This document shows positions 8,266-13,171 of a stretch of 13,171 nucleotides of DNA, piece by piece. This DNA is from Lachnospiraceae bacterium UBA1755 (GTDB lineage: Bacteria > Bacillota > Clostridia > Lachnospirales > Lachnospiraceae). The stretch is from the NCBI GenBank assembly GCA_002314805.1, contig DCHJ01000084.1:7242-20412 (forward strand), read 5' to 3'. The notes beneath the pieces were generated by a model. It saw only the letters and a program-made list of their open reading frames with translations. It was not told the origin of the DNA and did no database searches. Each line of letters begins with the position of its first letter. Position 1 is the first letter of the stretch. The position numbers and the translations under genes were made by a program.

Positions 8266-9004
8266 CACAAAAGGAACGGCAGCGGCCGCAGTTACAGCTG
8301 CTGCAGGCATCGTCGCAGGATATATCTTCCCGCCGGTCTGTCCCGTCTGCGGAGGGCTGCTGGCATCAGGAGAAGGCGCCGTACACCGGGACTGCCTTGA
8401 CCGGCTCAGCTTTGTCAGAGCTCCCGCCTGCAGCTGCTGCGGCAGACAGATCATCACAGGACATCAGCGCCTCTGCTATGACTGTTCCCACAGTCCGCGC
8501 CATTTCATCCGCAATTTCCCGGCGCTCAATTATGACGACACCGCACGCAGGATAATAGCAGACCTCAAGTACCGTAACAGGCGCGGTCATGCCGCCTTTC
8601 TGGGCCGTCTTATGGCATGCTGTTACAGAGAGGAGCTTGCGGGCGCGCATATCGACTGCATTGTCCCGGTCCCGATCTCGGAGAGCCGCCGGAGAGACAG
8701 ACGTTATAATCAGGCGGAGCTTATCGCAGATGCACTCGGAGAGGAATTATCTCTCCCTGTGAACCCGCATATCCTGATAAGAAGCAAAAAGACTAAAGCG
8801 ATGAAGGAGCTGGGGGCGGGAGACAGGCTCACGGAAATAAAAAATGCAATTGAAGCAGGAGATATCCCCGACGGCATAAAGCGGGTGCTCATAGTGGATG
8901 ATATCTATACAACAGGAGCTACCATGGAGGCATGTGCCTATATATTGTGGCAGAAGGGCATTGAAAGCTATGCAGCTTGTGCCTGTATCGGAAGTGATTA
9001 CTGA
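8258..9004 (+). CDS. comF: ComF family phosphoribosyltransferase-like protein
   Basis: A 248-aa ComF family protein. In naturally competent bacteria ComF helps move incoming single-stranded DNA across the membrane; in Clostridia its job is less clear. The N-terminal zinc-ribbon has CPVC at 28-31, a Cys at 46, CSCC at 58-61 and CYDC at 73-76. The phosphoribosyltransferase-like domain shows IVPVPIS (135-141), RRYNQAE (148-154), KKTKAMKELGAGDR (177-190) and the PRPP loop VLIVDDIYTTGAT (210-222). The start is TTG: it is the only ATG, GTG or TTG between the upstream in-frame stop (8237) and the first zinc cysteine, with AAAGG at 8243-8247. It overlaps recD2 by 8 nt, so it is probably translationally coupled. 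An Ala-rich, mildly hydrophobic stretch (residues 7-24) precedes the zinc-ribbon. Confidence 0.9.
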   Translation: MNNTKGTAAAAVTAAAGIVAGYIFPPVCPVCGGLLASGEGAVHRDCLDRLSFVRAPACSCCGRQIITGHQRLCYDCSHSPRHFIRNFPALNYDDTARRIIADLKYRNRRGHAAFLGRLMACCYREELAGAHIDCIVPVPISESRRRDRRYNQAELIADALGEELSLPVNPHILIRSKKTKAMKELGAGDRLTEIKNAIEAGDIPDGIKRVLIVDDIYTTGATMEACAYILWQKGIESYAACACIGSDY

Positions 9005-9011
9005 GGCTGCC

Positions 9012-9025
9012 GCGCCGGCCGGCGC
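9012..9025. repeat. Perfect 14-bp GC palindrome after comF
   Basis: GCGCCGGCCGGCGC is its own reverse complement and begins 8 nt after the comF stop. As RNA it can form a 5-bp stem with a GGCC loop. No T-run follows, so it is not a standard terminator, but it could protect the 3' end or work with the weak imperfect inverted repeat CCAAAATGC (9055-9063) / GCAT..TTTTGG (9080-9095). Confidence 0.5.
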
Positions 9026-9098
9026 AGAGGCACCGGACAGGTAAAAGCAGACAGCCAAAATGCCACGATCAATTTGTCCGCATTGCGCTTTTTGGTGC

Positions 9099-9127
9099 TT
9101 GACGGGCTTGATACCTTGTGTTACTAT
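9099..9127 (+). promoter_or_regulatory. Promoter of the rpmG-secE-nusG unit (extended -10)
   Basis: TTGACG at 9099-9104 and TACTAT at 9122-9127 are separated by 17 bp, and TG at 9119-9120 one base before the -10 gives an extended -10 element. Transcription should start near 9134. This is the best promoter match in the 420-nt gap between comF and rpmG and points along the ribosomal cluster. Confidence 0.7.
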
Positions 9128-9133
9128 ACTATG

Positions 9134-9424
9134 GCGACTGATTTCGGTCTTTTTTTCTTGTGTTGATTTGTGACCGTACAGAGGCAGGCAGGTTTTGTAA
9201 ACAGGCGAGAAAGCGCTTGCGTTTTTGAGATTGTTTTCAGGCTTTACGTCGGATACGCCGTACCGGAAGAATGTGCGGTGTTTCGGATGCCGGCTCTGAA
9301 CTGACATGCGGATGCACAGGAAGCATGGGCGTGTTCCGGCAAAATCCCGACGGGGATCCCACAAAAGGAATCCGACAGTTACATAAGAGAATCATCGCAG
9401 TCTAAAATTTATGGAGGAAAGACT
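9134..9424 (+). promoter_or_regulatory. Long structured 5' leader of rpmG-secE-nusG
   Basis: There are about 290 nt between the promoter and rpmG with no reading frame I can support. Near its start a 5-bp hairpin GACTG/CGGTC (9136-9149) runs into seven T. A second terminator-like element pairs AAAC plus GCGAG (9199-9209, AG bulge) with CTTGC plus GTTT (9216-9224), ending in a T-run; GTTT at 9192-9195 can compete for the AAAC. Further on, TGCCGG (9288-9293) pairs with CCGGCA (9336-9341), enclosing CATGC/GCATG (9305-9309 / 9323-9327), and ATCCC/GGGAT form a tetraloop hairpin (9344-9357). I do not recognise a known RNA family. The true ribosome binding site is GGAGG at 9413-9417. Confidence 0.45.
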
Positions 9425-9574
9425 ATGCGTACAAAGATCACACTTGCATGTACAGAGTGCAAGCAGAGGAACTACGATATGACAAAGGATAAGAAGGCAC
9501 ATCCGGATCGTATGGAAACCAAGAAGTACTGCAGATTCTGCAAGAAGCATACAATGCATAAGGAGACCAAATAA
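9425..9574 (+). CDS. rpmG: 50S ribosomal protein L33
   Basis: A 49-aa component of the large ribosomal subunit near the E site. It reads MRTKITLACTEC at the N-terminus, with zinc-ribbon cysteines C9 and C12 and the pair C36 and C39 in YCRFCKKH. This is the zinc-binding (C+) form of L33. A GGAGG site lies 7 nt upstream of the ATG. It is the first gene of the rpmG-secE-nusG unit, a common order in Firmicutes, and its stop codon overlaps the secE start by one base (TAATG). Confidence 0.95.
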   Translation: MRTKITLACTECKQRNYDMTKDKKAHPDRMETKKYCRFCKKHTMHKETK

Positions 9575-9771
9575 TGGCTGATCAGACAACCGCTAAAAAG
9601 CCCGCTTTTTTCAAGGGCGTAGCTAATGAATTCAGGAAGATCATGTGGCCTTCGCAGGACAGACTGACACGCGAGACTATAGCAGTAATATTCTTCTCGA
9701 TCGTTCTGGGTCTGCTGATCGCACTTCTTGACTGGGCGTTCCAGTCAGGTCTGCGTCTGGTTATCAAATAA
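9574..9771 (+). CDS. secE: Preprotein translocase subunit SecE
   Basis: The small clamp subunit of the SecYEG protein-export channel. The 65 aa follow the short Gram-positive form: a cytoplasmic amphipathic helix with the family motif FKGVANEFRKIMWPSQDRL (about 13-31) and one membrane helix (about 37-58, IAVIFFSIVLGLLIALLDWAF). AAGGAG at 9560-9565, inside rpmG, is the ribosome binding site and the start overlaps the rpmG stop, so translation is probably coupled. nusG follows after 14 nt, the near-universal bacterial pairing. Confidence 0.95.
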   Translation: MADQTTAKKPAFFKGVANEFRKIMWPSQDRLTRETIAVIFFSIVLGLLIALLDWAFQSGLRLVIK

Positions 9772-9785
9772 TTTCAGGTGATTGT

Positions 9786-10325
9786 ATGGCAGAAGGTCAA
9801 TGGTATGTAGCCCATACATATTCGGGCTATGAGAATAAAGTCAAGGTCGATATCGAAAAGACCATAGAGAACAGACATCTTGAGGATCAGATCTTCGAGG
9901 TCTGCGTCCCTATGCAGGCCGTTACCGAGATCAAGAACGGTGCAGAGAAGACCTCTGACAAAAAGCTGTTCCCGGGTTACGTGCTCGTCAACATGATCAT
10001 GAATGATGACACCTGGTACGTAATAAGGAACACACGCGGTGTGACCGGCTTCGTCGGTCCGGGATCAAAACCGGTTCCGCTTTCTCCGGAGGAGATGGTG
10101 AGCCTCGGCTTTGGAGTGCCGGAGGGCACGGTGCTTCACGAGAAGAAGGTCGTGATCGACTTTGCGGAGGGCGATACGGTACGCGTTATTTCAGGCGCAT
10201 GGAAGGATACGGTCGGCAGAATCACCGGTATCAACGAAAAGAAGAAGACTGTTTCCATGAACGTCGAGCTCATGGGACGCGAGACCAAGGTCGAGCTGTC
10301 ACTGAGCGATGTGCGCAGGATCTGA
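9786..10325 (+). CDS. nusG: Transcription termination/antitermination factor NusG
   Basis: Binds the RNA polymerase clamp during elongation and links it to pausing, termination or the ribosome. The 179 aa contain the NGN domain (residues 5-115; WYVAHTYSGYENKV at the start, LFPGYVLVNM near 60-69, VRNTRGVTGFVG-like segment near 81-92) and a C-terminal KOW domain (about 128-179; GDTVRVISGAWKDTVGRI, then the usual tail). Length is standard. The ribosome binding site is AGGTGA (9776-9781), 4 nt before the ATG. It closes the rpmG-secE-nusG block; a 300-nt structured leader separates it from rplK, and I see no clear terminator or promoter there, so read-through into rplK-rplA is likely. Confidence 0.96.
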   Translation: MAEGQWYVAHTYSGYENKVKVDIEKTIENRHLEDQIFEVCVPMQAVTEIKNGAEKTSDKKLFPGYVLVNMIMNDDTWYVIRNTRGVTGFVGPGSKPVPLSPEEMVSLGFGVPEGTVLHEKKVVIDFAEGDTVRVISGAWKDTVGRITGINEKKKTVSMNVELMGRETKVELSLSDVRRI

Positions 10326-10569
10326 CATATGTAATGACAGATCTGCGGCGGATAACGGATCCGCGTGACAGATTTATGGCAGCGGCCGGGTACCATGTAC
10401 AGGACCGGTGCCAGGGTAGAGGTGCATAAGTCCATCGGGCATGCTTCGGGAATGCGGGAGTGAATTCCCACGGACCGGGAGCCGGGGGAGGACGGAGTGA
10501 TGCACAATGCAGCGTAAACAGGGGGGAGAGTGCTGAGGTATTCACAGCCGCATTCCCTGTTATATACAG
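10326..10569 (+). promoter_or_regulatory. Upstream part of the rplK leader: several hairpins, unknown family
   Basis: This is non-coding sequence between nusG and the L1 site. Perfect or near-perfect pairings: GCGGAT/ATCCGC (10348-10353 / 10359-10364), flanked by two copies of TGACAGAT (10335, 10366); GTGCAT (10422-10427) with ATGCAC (10500-10505) and, inside it, GTCC (10430-10433) with GGAC (10490-10493); GGGAAT (10448-10453) with ATTCCC (10464-10469); AACAGGG (10517-10523) with CCCTGTT (10555-10561). The nested arrangement looks like a folded RNA domain rather than chance. No known riboswitch signature was recognised and no good promoter was found. Confidence 0.5.
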
Positions 10570-10613
10570 CGTGGGAGGCCCCGCAATTCTCTGACGGGTC
10601 CGCCAGATACCAC
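10570..10613 (+). promoter_or_regulatory. Probable ribosomal protein L1 binding site (23S L1-stalk mimic) before rplK
   Basis: GTGGGAGGC at 10571-10579 and AGATACCAC at 10605-10613 copy the two strands of the L1-binding site of 23S rRNA (GUGGGAGGC and GAAAUACCAC in E. coli helix 76-78). GTGG (10571-10574) pairs with CCAC (10610-10613); an inner helix forms from GGCCCCG (10577-10583) and CGGGTCC (10595-10601) with one mismatch; between them is the asymmetric loop with AGAUA on the 3' side. The site abuts the rplK Shine-Dalgarno AGGAGG (10614-10619), so bound L1 could block initiation. L1 repression of the rplK-rplA mRNA is established in E. coli and archaea; its action here is inferred. Confidence 0.75.
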
Positions 10614-10625
10614 AGGAGGTAAATT

Positions 10626-11051
10626 ATGGCAAAGAAAGTAATTGGTTTCATCAAGTTACAGATTCCTGCAGGCAAGGCAACTCCGGCTCCTCCGGTAGGA
10701 CCGGCTCTTGGACAGCACGGAGTCAACATCGTTGAATTCACAAAGCAGTTCAATGCAAAGACAGCTGATCAGGGCGATACCATCATCCCCGTAGTCATCA
10801 CTGTTTACGCAGACAGATCTTTCAGCTTCATCACAAAGACTCCGCCTGCAGCAGTTCTTATCAAGAAGGCCTGCAACATCAAGAGCGGTTCGGGCGTTCC
10901 CAACAAGACAAAGGTTGCAAAGCTCTCCAAGGCAGACTGCCAGAAGATAGCAGAGCTTAAGATGAAGGACCTCAATGCAGCTTCCATCGAGGCAGCTATG
11001 AGCATGATCGCAGGCACAGCACGTTCTATGGGCGTTACTGTAGAAGAGTAA
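10626..11051 (+). CDS. rplK: 50S ribosomal protein L11
   Basis: A component of the GTPase-associated centre that binds 23S rRNA helices 43-44 and contacts elongation factors. The 141 aa match the standard length. The N-terminal domain has IKLQIPAGKATPAPPVGPALG (residues 9-29) and the domain-closing FITKTPPAAVLIKKA block (about 68-82); the RNA-binding C-terminal domain carries GSGVPNK and AELKMKDLNAASIEAAM (about 116-132) and ends GTARSMGV. AGGAGG lies 6 nt before the ATG and just after the L1-stalk mimic. It is followed 16 nt later by rplA, the pair being a conserved unit. Confidence 0.97.
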   Translation: MAKKVIGFIKLQIPAGKATPAPPVGPALGQHGVNIVEFTKQFNAKTADQGDTIIPVVITVYADRSFSFITKTPPAAVLIKKACNIKSGSGVPNKTKVAKLSKADCQKIAELKMKDLNAASIEAAMSMIAGTARSMGVTVEE

Positions 11052-11067
11052 TAGGAGGGAATAGAAT

Positions 11068-11763
11068 ATGAAACACGGAAAGAGATATATCGAAGCTGCA
11101 AAGCTTATTGACCGCGCTAACTTCTATGATGCTCCCGAAGCTATCGCACTTCTCAAGAAGACAGCAAACGCAAAGTTTGATGAGACGATCGAGCTGCATG
11201 TACGTACAGGCTGTGACGGACGTCACGCAGAGCAGCAGATCCGTGGCGCTATCGTGCTTCCGCACGGTACAGGCAAGACAGTCAAGATCCTTGTATTCGC
11301 CAAGGGCGCAAAGGTTGACGAGGCTGTAGCAGCAGGCGCTGATTATGTAGGCGGCGACGAGCTCATCCCCAAGATCCAGAACGAAGGCTGGCTTGATTTC
11401 GACGTAGTAGTTGCAACACCTGACATGATGGGCGTTGTAGGACGTCTCGGTAAGGTACTCGGTCCCAAGGGACTTATGCCAAACCCGAAGGCAGGAACAG
11501 TAACTATGGATGTTACAAAGGCTATCAACGATATCAAGGCAGGTAAGGTCGAGTATCGTCTTGACAAGAGCAACATCATCCATGTACCGGTTGGCAAGGC
11601 ATCATTCGCAGATGCAGATCTGGCTGAGAACTTCCAGACACTCATTGATGCACTCAACAAGGCAAGACCGGCAGCACTCAAGGGTACATATATGAAGAGC
11701 GCTATCCTTACTTCAACAATGGGCCCCGGTATCAGACTTAACACAGCCAAGTTGACAAACTGA
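11068..11763 (+). CDS. rplA: 50S ribosomal protein L1
   Basis: Forms the mobile L1 stalk that helps release deacylated tRNA from the E site, and in many bacteria represses its own mRNA. The 231 aa are standard. Conserved landmarks are HVRTGCD near 43, RGAIVLPHGTGKTVKILVFA (about 58-77), the VGGDELIPKIQ turn, the long signature DFDVVVATPDMMGVVGRLG, LGPKGLMPNPKAGTV in domain II, and the C-terminal GKASFAD and GPGIRLN. AGGAGG at 11053-11058 precedes the ATG by 9 nt. The last codons contain the -35 of the rplJ promoter. Its presence just downstream of an L1-stalk mimic fits autogenous control. Confidence 0.97.
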   Translation: MKHGKRYIEAAKLIDRANFYDAPEAIALLKKTANAKFDETIELHVRTGCDGRHAEQQIRGAIVLPHGTGKTVKILVFAKGAKVDEAVAAGADYVGGDELIPKIQNEGWLDFDVVVATPDMMGVVGRLGKVLGPKGLMPNPKAGTVTMDVTKAINDIKAGKVEYRLDKSNIIHVPVGKASFADADLAENFQTLIDALNKARPAALKGTYMKSAILTSTMGPGIRLNTAKLTN

Positions 11764-11780
11764 TCGTAATAGGATATAGT
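11752..11780 (+). promoter_or_regulatory. Promoter of rplJ-rplL
   Basis: A perfect TTGACA (11752-11757), lying in the last rplA codons, and TATAGT (11775-11780) are separated by exactly 17 bp. This is the strongest -35/-10 pair in the window. Initiation would fall near 11787, a few bases before the conserved L10 leader, so the leader is made both from here and by read-through from rplA. Confidence 0.85.
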
Positions 11781-11793
11781 TATTGAGCATTTA

Positions 11794-11903
11794 CCGAAGA
11801 CAGCAGGTACCTGAGGGTTCAATGCGCAGTATGCGCGCCAGCCGAGGGATGAAAATCGTTATGATTTTATACCGCTGTCTTCTGAAAGGGAGACAGCGTT
11901 TTT
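11794..11903 (+). ncRNA. L10 leader (ribosomal protein L10 autoregulatory RNA) with attenuator
   Basis: The sequence follows the L10 leader family: CCGAAGACAGCAGGT at the 5' end, a small hairpin GCGCA/TGCGC (11824-11836), then GCCAGCCGAGG, a 6-bp hairpin AAAATC/GATTTT (11852-11868), and the closing GCTGTCTTC. GAAGACAGC (11796-11804) pairs perfectly with GCTGTCTTC (11874-11882), using the left arm of the terminator at 11873-11903, so the two are mutually exclusive. In Bacillus subtilis the L10(L12)4 complex stabilises an anti-antiterminator and promotes termination; the same logic is inferred here. I could not define the exact anti-antiterminator pairing. Confidence 0.88.
11873..11903 (+). terminator. 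Attenuator terminator upstream of rplJ
   Basis: CGCTGTCT (11873-11880) pairs perfectly with AGACAGCG (11891-11898) around a 10-nt loop and is followed by TTTTT. It is the terminator half of the L10 attenuator. After it, 112 nt remain before rplJ, holding a weak GGTGA/TCACC stem (11927-11931 / 11952-11956) and the strong ribosome binding site AAGGAGG (12004-12010). Confidence 0.88.
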
Positions 11904-12015
11904 ATTCGCGTAAATGCCTTTAATATGGTGAGCAGTGCACAGATGTACAGTTCACCGGCCCGCAGCAGTCTGCCTTACAGGCTTTTGCGAAAAAAAATAA
12001 AATAAGGAGGAAGGC

Positions 12016-12552
12016 ATGAAGAATTCTAAAGTTGAACTTAAGAAGCCGGTTGTTGAAGAGATCGCAGCTGTACTTAAGGACGCAAAGGGAGCAGTTCTTG
12101 TTGACGCCCGCGGACTTACAGTAGCACAGGACACAAAGCTTCGTAAGAACTTAAGAGAAGCAGGCGTATCATACAAGGTTTACAAGAACACTATGATCAG
12201 GCTTGCAGCACAGGGCACAGATTACGAGAAGCTTTATCCGCATCTTGAAGGTCCTACAGCACTTGCTGTATCAACCACAGACGAGACAGCTCCCGCACGT
12301 ATTCTGTACAACTTCGGCAAGGATGCAAAGACAGATAAGCTTGAGCTTAAGGGCGGCATCATCGGCGGTGAGTATTACGATGAGAATACCATCCAGGTTA
12401 TCGCTACCATCCCTTCAAGGGAAGAGCTCCTCGGCAGACTCTTCGGCAGCATGAAGAGCCCGATCGCAAACTTCGCACGTGTGCTTAATCAGATCGCTGA
12501 AAAAGACGGCGAAGCAGCACCTGCAGCAGAAGAAGCTCCGGCAGAGGCATAA
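12016..12552 (+). CDS. rplJ: 50S ribosomal protein L10
   Basis: The base of the ribosomal stalk: it binds 23S rRNA with L11 and carries L7/L12 dimers on its C-terminal helix. The 178 aa show the N-terminal KKPVVEEIAAVLKDAKGAVLVD pattern (start to about residue 31), GLTVAQDTKLRKNLREAGV (33-51), YKVYKNTMIRLA (53-64) and LEGPTALAV (about 77-85); the C-terminal part SPIANFARVLNQIAEK ends in an Ala/Glu-rich tail. The start is supported by AAGGAGG 5 nt upstream. It is preceded by the L10 leader and followed by rplL, so it is probably both product and regulator of this transcript. Confidence 0.97.
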   Translation: MKNSKVELKKPVVEEIAAVLKDAKGAVLVDARGLTVAQDTKLRKNLREAGVSYKVYKNTMIRLAAQGTDYEKLYPHLEGPTALAVSTTDETAPARILYNFGKDAKTDKLELKGGIIGGEYYDENTIQVIATIPSREELLGRLFGSMKSPIANFARVLNQIAEKDGEAAPAAEEAPAEA

Positions 12553-12632
12553 TTCAAGGCCGATGCACACCGCAGCATGATGCGGACACAACAAATCAAA
12601 AACAATCTGAATTTAGTAAAGGAGAATATATC

Positions 12633-13001
12633 ATGGCAAAGTTAACAACAGCTGAGTTTATCGATGCTATTAAGGAATTATCAGTTCTTGAGCTCAATGA
12701 CCTTGTAAAGGCATGTGAGGAAGAGTTCGGCGTATCTGCAGCAGCAGGCGTTATGATGGCAGGTCCTGCAGCAGCACCTGTAGAGGAGAAGGATGAGTTC
12801 GACGTAGAGCTTACAGAGGTTGGATCAGAGAAGGTTAAGGTTATCAAGGTCGTTCGTGAGCTTACAGGTCTCGGACTTAAGGAAGCTAAGGACCTCGTTG
12901 ACAGCGCTCCGAAGGTTGTTAAAGAAGCAGCAGCTAAGGGCGAGGCTGAGGAGATCAAGAAGAAGCTCGAAGACGTTGGCGCAAAGGTTACACTTAAGTA
13001 A
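12633..13001 (+). CDS. rplL: 50S ribosomal protein L7/L12
   Basis: The multi-copy flexible stalk protein that recruits and stimulates translational GTPases. The 122 aa have the N-terminal dimer domain (TTAEFIDAIKELSVLELNDL, about 5-24), an Ala/Gly/Pro hinge (about 36-50) and the globular C-terminal domain with FDVELTEVG, KVKVIKVVRELTGLGLKEAK and DLVDSAPKVVKE. AAAGGAG (12618-12624) precedes the ATG by 8 nt. The 80-nt gap after rplJ holds a 5-bp hairpin CCGCA/TGCGG (12570-12585) with no T-run, possibly a processing site or a spacer that lets rplL be translated more than rplJ. A strong terminator follows 14 nt after the stop. Confidence 0.97.
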   Translation: MAKLTTAEFIDAIKELSVLELNDLVKACEEEFGVSAAAGVMMAGPAAAPVEEKDEFDVELTEVGSEKVKVIKVVRELTGLGLKEAKDLVDSAPKVVKEAAAKGEAEEIKKKLEDVGAKVTLK

Positions 13002-13015
13002 TCCCAAGCCAAGAA

Positions 13016-13055
13016 AAAAGGACCCGTCTGCAAGTAAACTTGCACGGGTCCTTTT
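13016..13055 (+). terminator. Strong intrinsic terminator after rplL
   Basis: AAAAGGACCCG (13016-13026) pairs with CGGGTCCTTTT (13045-13055); after a 2-nt TC bulge, TGCAAG (13029-13034) pairs with CTTGCA (13039-13044) around a TAAA loop. This gives 17 paired bases with a T4 tail and an A-rich left flank. It separates rplL from whatever follows, usually rpoB in this cluster. Confidence 0.9.
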
Positions 13056-13081
13056 GACATCGGGGACGGTTCTTGTGTAAA
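13054..13081 (+). promoter_or_regulatory. Candidate promoter for the gene after the window (probably rpoB)
   Basis: TTGACA (13054-13059) overlaps the last Ts of the rplL terminator; TGTAAA (13076-13081), 16 bp later, matches TATAAT at 4 of 6. A rival is the extended -10 TGATATATT (13107-13115), which lacks a good -35. Either could serve a downstream gene; the window ends before any start codon with support. Confidence 0.35.
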
Positions 13082-13091
13082 CCCGACATGT
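13057..13091. repeat. Imperfect inverted repeat with GGGGACGGTTCT core, REP-like
   Basis: ACAT plus CGGG (13057-13064) pairs with CCCG and ATGT (13082-13085 and 13088-13091) with a 2-nt bulge, around a 17-nt loop. The core GGGGACGGTTCTTGTGTAAA resembles a phrase I recall as scattered through clostridial genomes, often near REP-associated tyrosine transposases. That link is from memory and not shown by this window, which has only one copy. Confidence 0.35.
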
Positions 13092-13171
13092 GTATCCGCA
13101 GATCTCTGATATATTACATGCCAGGCTGCCGTGGGCAGTATTTAAATTATTATCGAAACGCAGACCTTATT
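13092..13171 (+). other. Non-coding tail of the window
   Basis: Eighty bases with no supported reading frame. They contain the candidate extended -10 TGATATATT (13107-13115) and an AT-rich stretch near 13140-13153. By cluster order this should be the upstream region of rpoB, but no part of rpoB is present. Confidence 0.4.

Noticed and set aside
8747..9364. 205-codon antisense open frame spanning the comF end and the rpmG leader
   Set aside because: It overlaps conserved comF sequence and the promoter and hairpins on the other strand, with no ribosome binding site or recognisable domain.
10422..10505. Cobalamin-like or other metabolite riboswitch in the rplK leader
   Set aside because: GGGAAT and a nested stem recall some riboswitches, but the required conserved boxes are absent and the gene context is ribosomal.
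10561..10566. TATATA as a -10 for a separate rplK promoter
   Set aside because: There is no -35 at 16-18 bp, and initiation there would leave out the 5' strand of the L1 site.
10136..10753. Antisense open frame across the nusG-rplK gap
   Set aside because: It covers conserved nusG and rplK coding sequence and the L1 site; composition is that of a shadow frame.
12820..13080. 86-codon Arg/Ser/Leu-rich frame overlapping the rplL end
   Set aside because: It is a frame-shifted reading of the rplL C-terminal domain running through the terminator.

Overview
The window reads as a chromosomal segment from a low-to-moderate-GC Firmicute of class Clostridia, most likely a Lachnospiraceae relative. The basis is AGGAGG-type ribosome binding sites, the rpmG-secE-nusG-rplK-rplA-rplJ-rplL order, a Firmicutes-style L10 leader with a transcription attenuator, a short 49-residue zinc-ribbon L33, and an mreB-recD2-comF arrangement. 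The family-level placement is inference. Every gene lies on the + strand, and no insertion sequence, phage gene, CRISPR array, tRNA or rRNA gene was seen.

Region 1 (about 1-4770): a CCA tRNA nucleotidyltransferase (cca) with an unusual Asp/Thr/Gly/Cys-rich insertion overlaps by 8 nt a very large membrane protein. That protein has a C-terminal MscS channel and two large predicted extracellular modules of the sensor (Cache-like) kind. A terminator-like hairpin closes the unit.

Region 2 (about 4770-9004): an AT-rich spacer carries a good sigma-A promoter, then mreB (cell-shape actin), recD2 (DNA helicase) and comF (zinc-ribbon phosphoribosyltransferase). They are tightly packed; recD2 and comF overlap by 8 nt and comF starts with TTG.

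Region 3 (9005-10325): a promoter with extended -10 and a leader of about 290 nt precede rpmG, secE and nusG, i.e. ribosomal protein L33, the SecE translocon subunit and transcription factor NusG. rpmG and secE overlap by 1 nt.

Region 4 (10326-11763): a structured 300-nt leader precedes rplK (L11) and rplA (L1). Its last 44 nt copy the two strands of the 23S rRNA L1-stalk site (GUGGGAGGC and AUACCAC) right against the rplK Shine-Dalgarno, so L1 autoregulation is very likely.

Region 5 (11752-13055): a near-consensus promoter whose -35 lies in the last codons of rplA drives an L10 leader with mutually exclusive antiterminator and terminator helices, then rplJ (L10), rplL (L7/L12) and a strong terminator. 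The last 115 nt hold an imperfect inverted repeat with a GGGGACGGTTCT core and weak promoter candidates, probably for rpoB beyond the window edge.

Regions 3 to 5 together make translation and transcription-elongation machinery, with apparent autogenous control at two points. The strongest unusual items are the tandem-sensor MscS protein, the L1-stalk mimic, the fully readable L10 attenuator and the modified CCA enzyme.
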